A program made the translations under genes and the position numbers. Under the pieces are notes generated by a model. That model did no database searches. It had not been told where the DNA came from and saw only the letters and a program-made list of their open reading frames with translations. A stretch of 64,000 nucleotides of DNA from Sorghum bicolor (lineage: Eukaryota > Streptophyta > Magnoliopsida > Poales > Poaceae), in contig NC_012879.2 of the NCBI RefSeq assembly GCF_000003195.3, forward strand, positions 41,112,338-41,176,337, written 5' to 3'. Shown here in pieces: positions 23,218 through 33,229 of this stretch; within the stretch, counting starts at the first letter, position 1; each line of letters starts with the position of its first letter.

Positions 23218-24002
23218 GCTGACATCAGAGTAAATTCAGCACTAAATACTTTGTTTGTGTATTTAAAATAAAAGAATTTCAAAAATAAATTGTGGAATAA
23301 AGTGTGCCAGAGGTCGATTCCTCCTTGCCCATATAAGGACTTTAGGTGGCTATTTAAGACTGACATGGGGGGTTTTATTTATGCATCTACAATAGTGCTC
23401 AGGTATGGATGTGTGATGACCGCACTATGCTACCTTGTGGTCAAATGGTAGAGGTAGCCTTCATATATAAATTAGCCATATATGTCGCTAGATTTAAATT
23501 ATGCAACGTCGCACCTACGCTCGGGTAAGTGTGAGTTGTGAGAGCATGAACGTCCAAATGGTGGTCTACGAGAGTGTTCACGGTGGTTTCTAGAGTGGTT
23601 GCATGTTTTAACCATGGAACTATGAAAGAAACTTAATTAGAGAGCAATTAATTTCTAGGTAGATGTGGTGTCATTGCTTGCACATGCTGGGGTATGCGTA
23701 ATCAGTGTGCACTTAGTTTACTGCTTTCTTGAGTGATATATTGGGAACTATTTGGGCCGCAATGACGTTTTGTGCAGGTACACTAACAGCGCACGTGTAA
23801 ATCGTTAGTAACGTATTGAGAGGCGAATGTATGCCACTACATATCCGTTAGAATGGTAATTTTCTAAGTTGTGAGGACGTATGGAACATGTATGCATCAT
23901 TTCGCACTCATACATACATTCTATCTACTCTCAAGCATCTCTTTTAAATTAATAAGCATCTCTTAAATAATCTCCTCTCACCCATAATTGTTCCATTCAC
24001 AG
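23218..24002 (+). other. Element C PBS and leader
   Basis: After the LTR end (23217) comes GC and then TGACATCAGAGTAA (23220-23233), a mutated Met-type PBS. The leader runs to the ATG at 24003 and matches the A leader in reverse complement. No coding signal. Confidence 0.75.
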
Positions 24003-24304
24003 ATGGATGTGCCTGCTTCACCTCTCCCGAGTGACACCTTTCTGAGCGAGTTTGGTACTCCTACCCTGTTGTGGAGAGTGCTGCAGTCAGTGGGGTATAT
24101 GGAGCCACCTCAGTACTCTTGGTGGGAGATGGATATGCAGGGAGGCTTGTGTTGGTTCGCTGTGCGTGGAGTAGTCCCTCGACACGATGACAAGCCTGCA
24201 TGGTCAGGCTGGAACTGCAATGCAGATGGGTAGAATCCTTGGGAGGCAGCTCAGGTTGCTGCCAAGCCATTCTGCTCCATATCTATGAGAGGTTTGGTGA
24301 TGAG
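24003..24304 (+). pseudogene. Element C pre-gag ORF, N-terminal part (first copy)
   Basis: 'MDVPASPLPSDTFLSEFGTP' corresponds to the A pre-gag ORF start. It reads on through 'PPQYSWWEMDMQGGLCWF' and 'RHDDKPAWSGWNCNADG' to a TAG at 24231-24233 where the second copy has CAG. Sequence continues as 'PWEAAQVA' until F1 interrupts it at 24304. The rest of the ORF is at 43619-43890. Confidence 0.75.
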
Positions 24305-25646
24305 TGTTGACGGTCCTTAAGTATCAAGTTTAATCATCAAATAAACAAATAAAAGAATCCAAATGCAACCAACACCCAGACTTAGGGTTTTATCTGACAG
24401 AATTCCACGAGTTTTGGTGTTTGTCTATTTCTGCAGGGGGTTATCAGGAAATATGGAGGAAAGGCCCACACGTCGGGTTTACATAGAGATATTAACGTGC
24501 CGTGCAATTTTCTATCATCTAGAAGACTCCAGAAGCCATGGGAACGAACGGGAGGCCGAGCGGGCTCGGGGACAGGGCGCCCGCCCTCCCCCCTTGGGTG
24601 CCCGCCCTGCTACAGGAACCAATCAGGCTCCGCCTCGTGGATCATGCTCCACCGACCTAAAGCATTAAGGAAAACTATGCGATTAATGTCGGTTTGATCC
24701 GACGGTCCATATTCATTTGGAGGGACTATATAAGCAGACCCCCTGGCCCCTAGAGGAGACAACCCCTTCATCCCTATTCATTATTCATAGACAGAGCAAA
24801 AGCTAGGGTTTGGAGATGAGAGCTCTCCTCTCTTCTCTAAACTAGAGTAGATCTAGATAGTAGCGAGATGGAGAGCGAGGGGGGATTGGAGGAGAGGCCG
24901 GCCTATCGGTTCTTCCTCCAGTTGTACTTCGCCATGATCAAGCTCTAATCAAGCTTGCTCATGGGATGACTCTGGTAATCTACTTCTATTTCATTATGCA
25001 GTTACTATTCATGTATGTTCTGGTTCACAACTCTTTTGAGTACTTTTAATCTATAGGACCCTATAGGTTAGAGTTGTAGTGTAGGTGTAAGCATGGTGCT
25101 TAGACCTAGATTACTTGTGGATATCCCCTGACTAGCCGAATCGTGTGGTTGGCTGCGTAGGTGACAGTTACGTTGGTCCCCTATAGTCCACCTCCCATTA
25201 GCAGGACTGGTATGGTTTATCGGCCTATGGATAAGCATCCTTTGTGGTGTATTCTTATCACGTGGTTCGTCCCAGACATAGACATACCCCTTTGAAGTAG
25301 AGAAACCATAGTTATCCTCTCTATTCTCCTACTATCACCCATATACTAGATTGCTCTACTCTCTATTTCCATATTATCACCCATTGTTATCTTACCTTTA
25401 ATATTGTTCTTATTCAATTCTACCATTTTTCCTATTTATACCTATCTATCTATCTAGGTTCAGTTAGAGCGTAGATCAGTTCTCCCGTTTCCCTGTGGAT
25501 ACGATAAAACCTTTAACCGGGTAAATGCTACAACGGTATCCGTGCGCTTGCAGATTTATCTGTGTGTGTATAAATACCATAGTACACTCTAGTGCCATGC
25601 TGGGGATGACAACCTAGTATTCAAGTGGTGTTAGCAAGTGTCAACA
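24305..25646 (+). repeat. Element F1 5' LTR (1342 bp)
   Basis: TGTTGACGG...GTGTCAACA, directly followed by AGCTTT and the PBS. Contains a TATA box at 24727-24734. Closely related to 40614-41384 and 42309-43613, and more distantly to the H, I and J LTRs, which share 'AGGGTTTTATCTGACAGA' and 'GTTTGTCTATTTCTGCAG'. Confidence 0.9.
24727..24734 (+). promoter_or_regulatory. TATA box in F1 5' LTR
   Basis: 'GGGACTATATAAGCAGACC' lies about 425 bases into the LTR. The same motif is kept in the solo LTR (42732-42739), the 3' LTR (41036-41043) and the I LTRs (56004-56011, 62733-62740). Confidence 0.65.
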
Positions 25647-25653
25647 AGCTTTT

Positions 25654-25671
25654 TGGCGCCATTGCCGGGGA
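25654..25671 (+). other. Element F1 primer binding site
   Basis: TGGCGCCATTGCCGGGGA, eight bases after the LTR end. The H and I copies read TGGCGCCGTTGCCGGGGA, the usual Athila-type PBS; F1 has one substitution. Confidence 0.75.
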
Positions 25672-25803
25672 GACTTTTGCTGAGTTGACTACGAACTAGC
25701 TTAATCATTTTCTACAAAAATAAAAAAATATACTTTTCCTTTTATCTTTTGCCTTATCTCTGCTATTCTTTCTTCTTATCTAATCCTTGATCTCTAGTCT
25801 ATC

Positions 25804-27357
25804 ATGAATTCAAACATGTCTATCTATGAATTTCATAGACCTACGGGAACACATCTCGAACCACCAAAATCTTCAAAGCCTATCATGGCATCTAGTTTTG
25901 AGATAGACCCCGAATACATAGAATTTGTTCAAAACCAACCTTTCTCAGGAGAAGGTGAAGAAAACCCATACACACACCTAAGAGAGTTTTATCAAGTCTG
26001 TGACCTCCTTCGCATAGAAGGCATGTCCAATGAGACCCATAAATGGAAGCTCTTTCCATTCTAAGCTAGACATTGGTATAAACTCAAAGTAGGGAGTGTT
26101 CATGGAGATTGGAAAGAGTTATATAATAGTTTTCTTTTTAAATATTTTCCAATCTCCAAAGTGGCGGAACTTTCGCATGAGATTATTTCTTTTAGACAAT
26201 TGGAAGAAGAATCTCTTGGCAAATCATGGGACCGCTTTGTTAACCTTACTCTCACTGGCCCAAAGCTTTCTATTCCAGAAGAAGTTCTTCTAATTCACTT
26301 TTTTGAGGGCCTTAGTAGGGAAAATAAACAAACCTTGAATACAGCCTCTAGAGGATCCTTCTATCACCTACCTGCTAGTGAAGCTAGCGATTTAATTGAT
26401 TCATTAAGTGAAAAGTTTCCTAGCATATATATCCCTGAGAAAGAGAAAGAACCAGTTCCTAGACAAGAAGAAGAAGTTTCGATAGCGAGATCACAACCAC
26501 TTCAATCCCAAACTTTAGCTATTGATCCTAAACCATCAATATCCCAAAATTCTCCAAGGGAGGAAGGAATTCCGACCTTAAATCTTTCAGATGCTGATGG
26601 TTTAGACTTCTGGTTCCATAAGAGATCTTCAAGCAGGGATAATTCAAATCCTTGCAATGATGGTTATTTTAGAGAATGTCCTGGTTCCTCTTATGAAGAA
26701 ATCGAGGACGACATATTAAGTGAAGGAGAGCTAAACCATATAGAAGATTCCATCTGCTCCCCTTCCATGTTCACAAATTCTAAATCCATCCTTGACCTTA
26801 GAGACCCCTCTTATCCCTCTCCTTTTAAGTCTCATAATGATCCTAACAATCCATCAAGACGATCAAACCATAGGAGTCATAAAGACCATGAGGATGACAT
26901 GTCAAGTAATGTCATAGAAGGAGAGCTAAGCCATATAGAAAATTCTAACACCTCCCCTTTCCTGATCACAAGTTCTAAATGGCTAGAATGTGTAGAATGG
27001 ATGGATAAGGAAGAAGCCTTAATGGATTCTAACTTTGGCTCAATTTCAAATGGTGAGTTCTTGACTCCCTTTGAAGATGAGATTCATCCAACTACAAAAG
27101 AGGACATAGGTGAGACCAATCTAGGAGAAACTCCAAACATTCAGATTGGAGACGAAGATAACATTAATGAGCATGGAATTTATTTTATAGCCACCTCATT
27201 TACTCCATGCTCATATGCAACATCTTCCCAATCTATTGGTCTCTCCAACATCACCACATTTGAGATCTCCAACCCCCTCTTCCTTTCTATTTATAAAAAC
27301 TTTAAAAGGGCGGTTGTCGATGCATATGTCTATAATAAATATTGCAGATCTCGTTGA
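25804..27357 (+). pseudogene. gag: F1 gag (Athila type), one in-frame stop
   Basis: ATG at 25804 ('MNSNMSIYEFHRPTG'). The frame is single and continuous to 27357 except for one TAA at 26062-26064, just after 'ETHKWKLFPF', where relatives continue into the 'AxxWY' segment. The capsid part includes 'EENPYTHLREFYQVCDLLRIEG', 'ELYNSFLFKYFPISKV', 'EESLGKSWDRFVNL' and 'LLIHFFEGLSRENKQTL'. The second half is long, acidic and low in similarity, with repeated 'ELxHIExSxxSPF' units. It ends 'FKRAVVDAYVYNKYCRSR', an ending shared with element I. No zinc knuckle or protease follows. About 517 codons in total; a single substitution may account for the stop. Confidence 0.8.
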
Positions 27358-28316
27358 GTTGATCTTGATATAGGTCAGCGTTGGAAGGGAAACCACTTCG
27401 CCGACATAAATTGATGGTTTCCCAAGAACAAGCTTAGTGTCCTAAAATAAGCACTGATCAGATCGTAACATGAGCTTTTAATTATTTACAACATTACCTT
27501 GTGTATTGAGCATATAAGGATAATTGTAAAAATATTCCTTCAGGTATTCTTGTCACTAACCTTCCCAGGATTGGAGCAAGAAGATCGGATGAATGACAAG
27601 CACAAGGTATGTCCAACCAATCATCATACAACATTGAATTAAATTCATCCAAACTTGAATTTTGCAAAATTCAAGCTTGGGGGAGTACTTTACATAAAAA
27701 CTTCCTTTGCCATGTTGCTATGTTGGTTGTCCCTAACTTTGAGACATGCTCAATTTGTTAAATACTAATCACACTACTTCATCCCCACTTGAGTAGATCT
27801 CTATAAATGCCATCACGCTACCTTTGTTTATCCTAGTAAGTGTTAGTTTGGAAGTACTGCACATACTTCTATTGGCTTTTAAATTAAGCATAGTGCTTAG
27901 GTTAAATAGCCTTCCTTAATCTGATTAGACATGGAGTCTAGTTCGGTTATTGAACTAAAAACTGCTTGTATAGACATTGGTATATTTTGTCGGCCTAACC
28001 CCTGTAGAAAAACTTTCAATATCAATTTGGGAAGTCCTAAGGTAAACTCACATCGGAGATGAAGAGAGAGACACATGAAGTGTAACAATTTGCACAAGAA
28101 GGACATAGCCCATTCATCATAGAGAGATGATCCATGAAAGGAGACAAAGTACATAAACAAGATACACAACCACTACGAATGGGAAGCTTCCACAAGGTGA
28201 GATGGTACCATCACTCTTCAATTAAGGTAACATCTTAAGATTAGTGACTATCACTTTTATAAGCTTCTCCTTGGTTCTGGCGTTCACATAAATAAAGAGA
28301 CAAACATGTATGATTT
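27358..28316 (+). other. F1 non-coding region left of element E
   Basis: Conserved with I (57863-58860) and, reversed, with H/J (53600-54600), but with stops in all frames. Contains 'CAAGCTTGGGGGAGT' (27670-27690), a second polypurine-like tract. The last five bases, GATTT (28312-28316), are the E target site. Confidence 0.7.
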
Positions 28317-29005
28317 TGTTGACACCGTTTTTGGGCACGTGTCCAGGATGGCAGGATAGGGTGGCAGTACAATGCGGGTTGCTGATGAGGATGGTTGCCG
28401 ATGAGGGAGAGGTTGAATGTGACTAAGTCCACAGGCAGTAATATGGTGCCGATGGCTGGATAAAAAGGTCTGCTGATGACTATGGCAAGGGGATTGCCGA
28501 TGACGCGAAGGAGGAGTCCGGAAGCTGCCAGTTGTCATCTGGAGGAGTTTCGGTTTGTTACGAAGGATAGTTTTATTATTTCCTTAGTTATTTGCATCGT
28601 TTTGTATACGGATTCCGTGTAATTTGGAATTCGAATTCTAATCGTGTCTGGTCGTAGCTCTTTGAGCCGGGTATAAATATAAACCCTAAGACCTTGTAAT
28701 CAAGATATCAAGAAATCAATCAAACGCACGTTTTTACTCATATTCCAGCATCTACTTTTCGACGACTTCGTCATACTTTTTCCTTTTTATTACGAGTTCT
28801 TAGGAATTCGTCGACTTAAGCTCGACGTGTTCTCGAGTTCCGCGTGAGTACCTCTTAGCCGTGACATCCGGGCGCATCGCTGTTGTCAGGACTAAAGTAT
28901 TCGAGTTATCACCTTTGCCGATAGCAAGGTCAAATCGGCTGGCACGCCTTAACGTTTGAATCGGGTATTAGCCCTTTGTGTTTGCAGATCAGTTTTGCAT
29001 CAACA
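28317..29005 (+). repeat. Element E 5' LTR (689 bp)
   Basis: TGTTGACACCG...TTTGCATCAACA, with a TATA box at 28672-28679 ('GGGTATAAATATAAACCC'). It holds several GCCGAT/ATCGGC hexamers, the signature of this element. Confidence 0.95.
28672..28679 (+). promoter_or_regulatory. TATA box in E LTR
   Basis: TATAAATA within 'CCGGGTATAAATATAAACCC', about 355 bases into the LTR; repeated in the 3' LTR at 37486-37493. It would drive the genomic transcript of E. Confidence 0.7.
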
Positions 29006-29851
29006 CATCTTTTGGCACGCCCGGTGGGACGACAAAGGCCACTTCCTCCATGGTGCCCTCAAGGATTAACCAAGACACAGAAAAGGAGATTGCAACGAGA
29101 AAGGCAAGAGGAGCTAAACAAGGGAGAGAACTCTGGAAGTCGGCAGCCGTCAGACACTAAGAGGGAAGGTCCATCGGCAGGCGTCAACATGGTCTTCATG
29201 TTGCCGATGGAGTTTCTTGCACCAGCCAGTGACGATGACCTGGAATTTTCTGATCAGATAGCTCAGTTGGCTCTGGATCCGATGACGGCTATCTTTGAGA
29301 AACCTGCCGATGACGAGAGGCAGCATCTTAAAGCTTTGTTCCTCAAAGGAAGGGTTGATGGGCAGCCAATGACTAAGATCCTAGTTGATGGTGGAGCTGC
29401 TATTAACATTATGCCGTATGCAGTATATCGGAAGCTTGGGAAAGGGGATCAAGATTTGACCAAGACCGATATGATGCTCAAAGACTTTGAAGGAAACGTG
29501 TCTCCAGTCAAGGGGGCGATATGCGCAGAGTTGACCATCGGCAGCAAAACCTTGCCGACAACTTTTTTCGTGATCAGCGGAAAAGGTGCCTACTATTTAT
29601 TATTGGGGAGAGATTGGATTCATGCCAATTGTTGTGTCCCATCTACAATGCACCAGTGTTTGGTTCAGTGGGTAGGTGACAAGATTGAGATCGTCCCAGG
29701 GGATTCTTCTTATGTTATCGCATCGGCAGAAGCGGATACTTATGAAAAGACTAGGTGCATTTCAGGAGAAGTTTGGGAGAAAGATTTTCTCAAAGTTGCC
29801 GATTATGAGATTCCACCGATCCAAGCAGTCGGTTCTGACGACGGTTTTTAA
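29006..29851 (+). CDS. Element E: gag C-terminal remnant plus retropepsin
   Basis: The frame is open from inside the LTR (28976) to a TAA at 29849-29851. It begins with 'PPWCPQGLTKTQKRRLQRER', the very end of a Tat-type gag; capsid and zinc knuckle are absent although the PBS lies only tens of bases upstream. The protease follows: 'TKILVDGGAAINIMPYAVYRKLG' holds the active-site Asp (family form D-G-G), and 'YYLLLGRDWIHANCCVPSTMHQ' is its second conserved block. No good ATG opens the frame before about 29190, so translation start is unclear. The stop overlaps the next ATG (TAATG), and the pol frame is -1 relative to this one. A programmed shift, reinitiation or a plain one-base change could each explain it. 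Confidence 0.75.
   Translation, partial: HLLARPVGRQRPLPPWCPQGLTKTQKRRLQRERQEELNKGENSGSRQPSDTKREGPSAGVNMVFMLPMEFLAPASDDDLEFSDQIAQLALDPMTAIFEKPADDERQHLKALFLKGRVDGQPMTKILVDGGAAINIMPYAVYRKLGKGDQDLTKTDMMLKDFEGNVSPVKGAICAELTIGSKTLPTTFFVISGKGAYYLLLGRDWIHANCCVPSTMHQCLVQWVGDKIEIVPGDSSYVIASAEADTYEKTRCISGEVWEKDFLKVADYEIPPIQAVGSDDGF
29010..29029 (+). other. Element E primer binding site
   Basis: After the LTR end (29005) and a few bases comes TGGCACGCCCGGTGGGAC, a PBS form found in other grass gypsy elements. I do not assign the tRNA. Confidence 0.65.
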
Positions 29852-32800
29852 TGGATAGATTCGCCGATGATGGAAAATTAGGCCAGGGATTCACATCGGC
29901 CGATGATTTGGTAGAAGTAGATATAGGTAGTGGTGATAAGCCTAGGCCTACTTTTATTAGTGCTAAATTAGATCCTGAGTGTAAACGGCAGTTAACTAGT
30001 TTGTTAAAGGAATATAAAGATTGCTTTGCTTGGGATTATACAGAGATGCCTGGTTTAGACCGATCAATTGTTGAACATCGGTTACCCATCAAGTCTGGAT
30101 TTCGGCCACATCAGCAACCAGCCCGCCGATGTAATCCTAACATTCTACCTAATATTAAGGCCGAAATCACTAAACTTATTGAAGCTAAGTTTATTCGGCA
30201 GTGTCGGTATGCCGAATGGATTTCCAATGTTGTTCCGGTTTACAAGAAGAACGGGAAGCTTCGGGTGTGCATTGATTTCAGGAATCTCAATAAAGCTACG
30301 CCGATGGATGGATACCCAATGTCTGTCGCCGATCTACTGGTTGATGCTGCGGCTGGCCATCGGGTCATCAGCTTCATGGATGGTAATGCGGGTTACAATC
30401 AAATATTCATGGCAGAGGAGGATATTCCAAAAACCGCATTCAGGTGTCCTGGTCATGTTGGACTATTTGAATGGATAGTCATGACTTTTGGGTTAAAGAA
30501 TGCTGGTGCTACTTATCAAAGGGCTATGAATTTTATATTTCATGAGTTCATCGGCAAGATCGTAGAAATTTATATTGATGATGTGGTGGTTAAGTCTGGA
30601 GGTTTCTCAAAGCATCTTGCTGATTTACGAAAAGTGTTGGAGTGCACCAGGAAGCATGGATTGAAGATGAACCCCAACAAGTGTGCATTTGGCGTATCGG
30701 CAGGGCAGTTTCTTGGTTTTATGGTACATCAGAGGGGTATTGAAATTAGTCGAAGATCTATTGATGCCATCAATAAAATAGTGGCCCCTACCAATAAAAC
30801 CGAGCTCCAATCCTTGATCGGCAAGGTGAATTTTATCAGAAGATTTATATCGAATTTATCTGGGAGAATTCGTGCTTTCAGTCCTCTTCTTAAATTGAAA
30901 GCCGATCAGGAGTTTGTTTGGGGAGAAGAACAGCAGTTGGCTCTGGATGAAATCAAAAAGTATCTAGTAAATCCTCCAGTTTTAGTTCCACCTCAACAAG
31001 GGAAACCCTTCAAATTATATTTATCTACCGATGGATCGGTTATCGGTTCAGCTTTGGTTCAAGAATTTGAAGGGAAAGAGAGAGTAATTTATTATTTGAG
31101 TAGGAGGTTGATTGATGCTGAAACCAGGTATTCGGCCATTGAGAAACTATGCTTATGCTTATATTTTTCATGTATCAAGCTGAGACATTACCTGTTGTCG
31201 GCTGAATGTGCTGTTGTTTGCAAAGATGACGTGGTCCGATACATGCTATCTATGCCGATTATGAGTGGTAGGATCGGTAAATGGATTTTAGCGCTGTCGG
31301 AGTTCGATTTGCGTTACGAATCGGCTAAGGCGGTCAAAGGGCAGATCATGGCCGATTTTGTGACTCAGCATTGCGGTCTAGTGGAAACATTGGAAATTGC
31401 ACCCTGGACGCTCTTCTTTGATGGATCTACCTGTGACCGGGGGGCAGGAATCGGCATTGTATTGGTTTCTCCTAAGGGGAGGAAGTATGAGTTTTCCTTG
31501 CCGATTGTTGCTACATCAACAAATAATCAGGCTGAGTATCAAGCTCTGATCAAGGGATTGGAGTTGTTAAGAGAAGTTCGTGCTGATGCTGTCGAAATAT
31601 TCGGGGATTCCATGTTGGTTATAAATCAATTGGCCGGAAGCTATGAATGCCGAAGTGAAGTTCTCATAACCTATTTCGAGAGAAGTATGCAACTGTTAAA
31701 GGAATTCAAGAACTTCCGATTGGAGCATGTTCCCCGATTACATAATGAAGACGCTAATCGGTTAGCCCAGCATGCCTCAGGATATCAGCCAATGATTAAT
31801 GCGACATCGGCAGTCAGTGCCGATGATTGGAGGAAAGAAATTATCGACTATCTAGAAGATCCATCCAAAAAGGTTGAAAGACGGGTTCGATTTCAAGCGA
31901 CCAAGTATGTGCTCCTTGAAAATGAATTGTATTATCGAACTATCGACGGAATTCTTCTCCGATGCTTGGGTGGTGATGAAGCCAGAAGTTTGATGGGGGA
32001 AATCCATGAAGGAGTGTGTGGAGCGCATCAGTCAGCTTTTAAGATGAAGTGGATGATTCGAAGGAATGGATATTTTTGGCCAACCATACTTGAAGATTGT
32101 TTTAAATATTTCAAGGGATGTCAAGGTTGTCAAAAGTTCGGTAATATCCAGAGAGCACCCGCATCGGCTATGAATCCTATAATAAAACCTTGGCCGTTCC
32201 GGGGGTGGGCCATCGATCTGATCGGCCAGATTTATCCACCATCTAGCAAAGGGCATAAGTTCATTCTAGTTGCCACTGACTATTTCACTAAGTGGGTCGA
32301 AGCTATTCCTTTGAAGAAAGTCACATCGGCCAATATGATTGATTTTGTGAAGGAGCATATTATTTACCGATTTGGGATTCCCCAAACGATTACTACCGAT
32401 CAGGGCACCATGTTCACGTCGGGGGAGTTCGATGAATTCGCAATCGGTATGGGAATTAAAGTGTTGAATTCTTCTCCTTACTATGCTCAAGCCAACGGGC
32501 AGGCCGAAGCGTCTAACAAAGGAATTATCAAGCTTATTAAACGAAAGATTGAAGAAAATCCTAGGCGGTGGCATACATTGTTAAATGAAGCACTGTGGTC
32601 TTATCGGATGGCTTGTCATGGATCAACCAAGGTGTCACCTTATCAATTGGTGTATGGACATGATGCAGTGTTGCCTTGGGAAATTAAGGCTGGATCTAGG
32701 CGATTATCTTTTCAAGATCAATTGGCTGCCGATGATTATGCCACTTTGATGACCGATGAGTTAGATGATTTAGCAGGGCATCGGTTAAAGGCTTTAATGA

Positions 32801-32913
32801 GTATAGAAGAAAATAAGAAGAGAGTTGCTAGATGGTATGATAAAAAAGTAAAGGCTAAGGAGTTTGCCGATGGGGATTTGGTATGGAAGTTGATTTTGCC
32901 AGTCGGGACTTAA
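29851..32913 (+). CDS. pol: Element E pol: reverse transcriptase, two RNase H domains, integrase
   Basis: A 1020-codon frame, the enzymatic polyprotein of E. Order: RT (about residues 60-310; 'RVCIDFRNLN', then 'YIDD' at 241-244, nucleotides 30571-30582); first RNase H ('LYLSTDGSVIGSALVQ', about 390-460); second, archaeal-type RNase H ('FFDGSTCDRGAGIGIVL' with Asp 524, 'NNQAEYQALIKGLELL', 'FGDSMLVINQL'); and integrase with an HHCC finger ('IHEGVCGAHQ', 'CQGCQKFG') and a DD35E core at Asp 789, Asp 850 and Glu 886. All expected catalytic residues are present. The dual RNase H is diagnostic of Tat. The frame stops at a TAA (32911-32913) about 57 codons before the natural end. Confidence 0.92.
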   Translation: MDRFADDGKLGQGFTSADDLVEVDIGSGDKPRPTFISAKLDPECKRQLTSLLKEYKDCFAWDYTEMPGLDRSIVEHRLPIKSGFRPHQQPARRCNPNILPNIKAEITKLIEAKFIRQCRYAEWISNVVPVYKKNGKLRVCIDFRNLNKATPMDGYPMSVADLLVDAAAGHRVISFMDGNAGYNQIFMAEEDIPKTAFRCPGHVGLFEWIVMTFGLKNAGATYQRAMNFIFHEFIGKIVEIYIDDVVVKSGGFSKHLADLRKVLECTRKHGLKMNPNKCAFGVSAGQFLGFMVHQRGIEISRRSIDAINKIVAPTNKTELQSLIGKVNFIRRFISNLSGRIRAFSPLLKLKADQEFVWGEEQQLALDEIKKYLVNPPVLVPPQQGKPFKLYLSTDGSVIGSALVQEFEGKERVIYYLSRRLIDAETRYSAIEKLCLCLYFSCIKLRHYLLSAECAVVCKDDVVRYMLSMPIMSGRIGKWILALSEFDLRYESAKAVKGQIMADFVTQHCGLVETLEIAPWTLFFDGSTCDRGAGIGIVLVSPKGRKYEFSLPIVATSTNNQAEYQALIKGLELLREVRADAVEIFGDSMLVINQLAGSYECRSEVLITYFERSMQLLKEFKNFRLEHVPRLHNEDANRLAQHASGYQPMINATSAVSADDWRKEIIDYLEDPSKKVERRVRFQATKYVLLENELYYRTIDGILLRCLGGDEARSLMGEIHEGVCGAHQSAFKMKWMIRRNGYFWPTILEDCFKYFKGCQGCQKFGNIQRAPASAMNPIIKPWPFRGWAIDLIGQIYPPSSKGHKFILVATDYFTKWVEAIPLKKVTSANMIDFVKEHIIYRFGIPQTITTDQGTMFTSGEFDEFAIGMGIKVLNSSPYYAQANGQAEASNKGIIKLIKRKIEENPRRWHTLLNEALWSYRMACHGSTKVSPYQLVYGHDAVLPWEIKAGSRRLSFQDQLAADDYATLMTDELDDLAGHRLKALMSIEENKKRVARWYDKKVKAKEFADGDLVWKLILPVGT

Positions 32914-33084
32914 AGTTCGAAGTTTGGGAAGTGGTCTCCTAATTGGGAAGGTCCTTATCGGATAAGACATTCAGCTCCTGGTAATGCCTATATTCTAGAA
33001 ACTCTCGAAGGAGTTGAATTTCCCAGAGCATTAAATGGCAAATATTTAAAGAAGTACTACCCCAGCATATGGGTTGACGCATAA
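32914..33084 (+). pseudogene. Element E pol C-terminal end beyond a premature stop
   Basis: The pol frame continues unchanged for 56 codons past the stop ('WSPNWEGPYRIRHSAPGNAY', then 'KKYYPSIWVDA') to a TAA at 33082-33084. This is the integrase C-terminal/GPY-F-like segment, so the stop at 32911 is an isolated nonsense change. Integrase core and finger are unaffected. Confidence 0.8.
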
Positions 33085-33229
33085 AAGTTTAAGTGCCGAT
33101 AACACTCCTATCGGCTGGATTTAAATGTTCGGGGGCAGACTTAATGTTTCAAAAGATGCCGATAACAGTCTTATCGGCTAGACTAAAAGCTAAAAGCGGA
33201 AAAACAAAGGTGTGTTGCCGATGAAAGCT
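33085..33229. other. Spacer between convergent pol and antisense gene of E
   Basis: About 145 bases carrying four GCCGAT/ATCGGC hexamers and no obvious polyadenylation signal for either strand. Confidence 0.5.

Noticed and set aside
24363..24668. ORF of about 101 codons repeated in F and I LTRs ('LRVLSDRIPRVLVFVYFCRG')
   Set aside because: It recurs because the LTR recurs; copies differ by changes in all codon positions and there is no domain. LTR sequence, not a gene.
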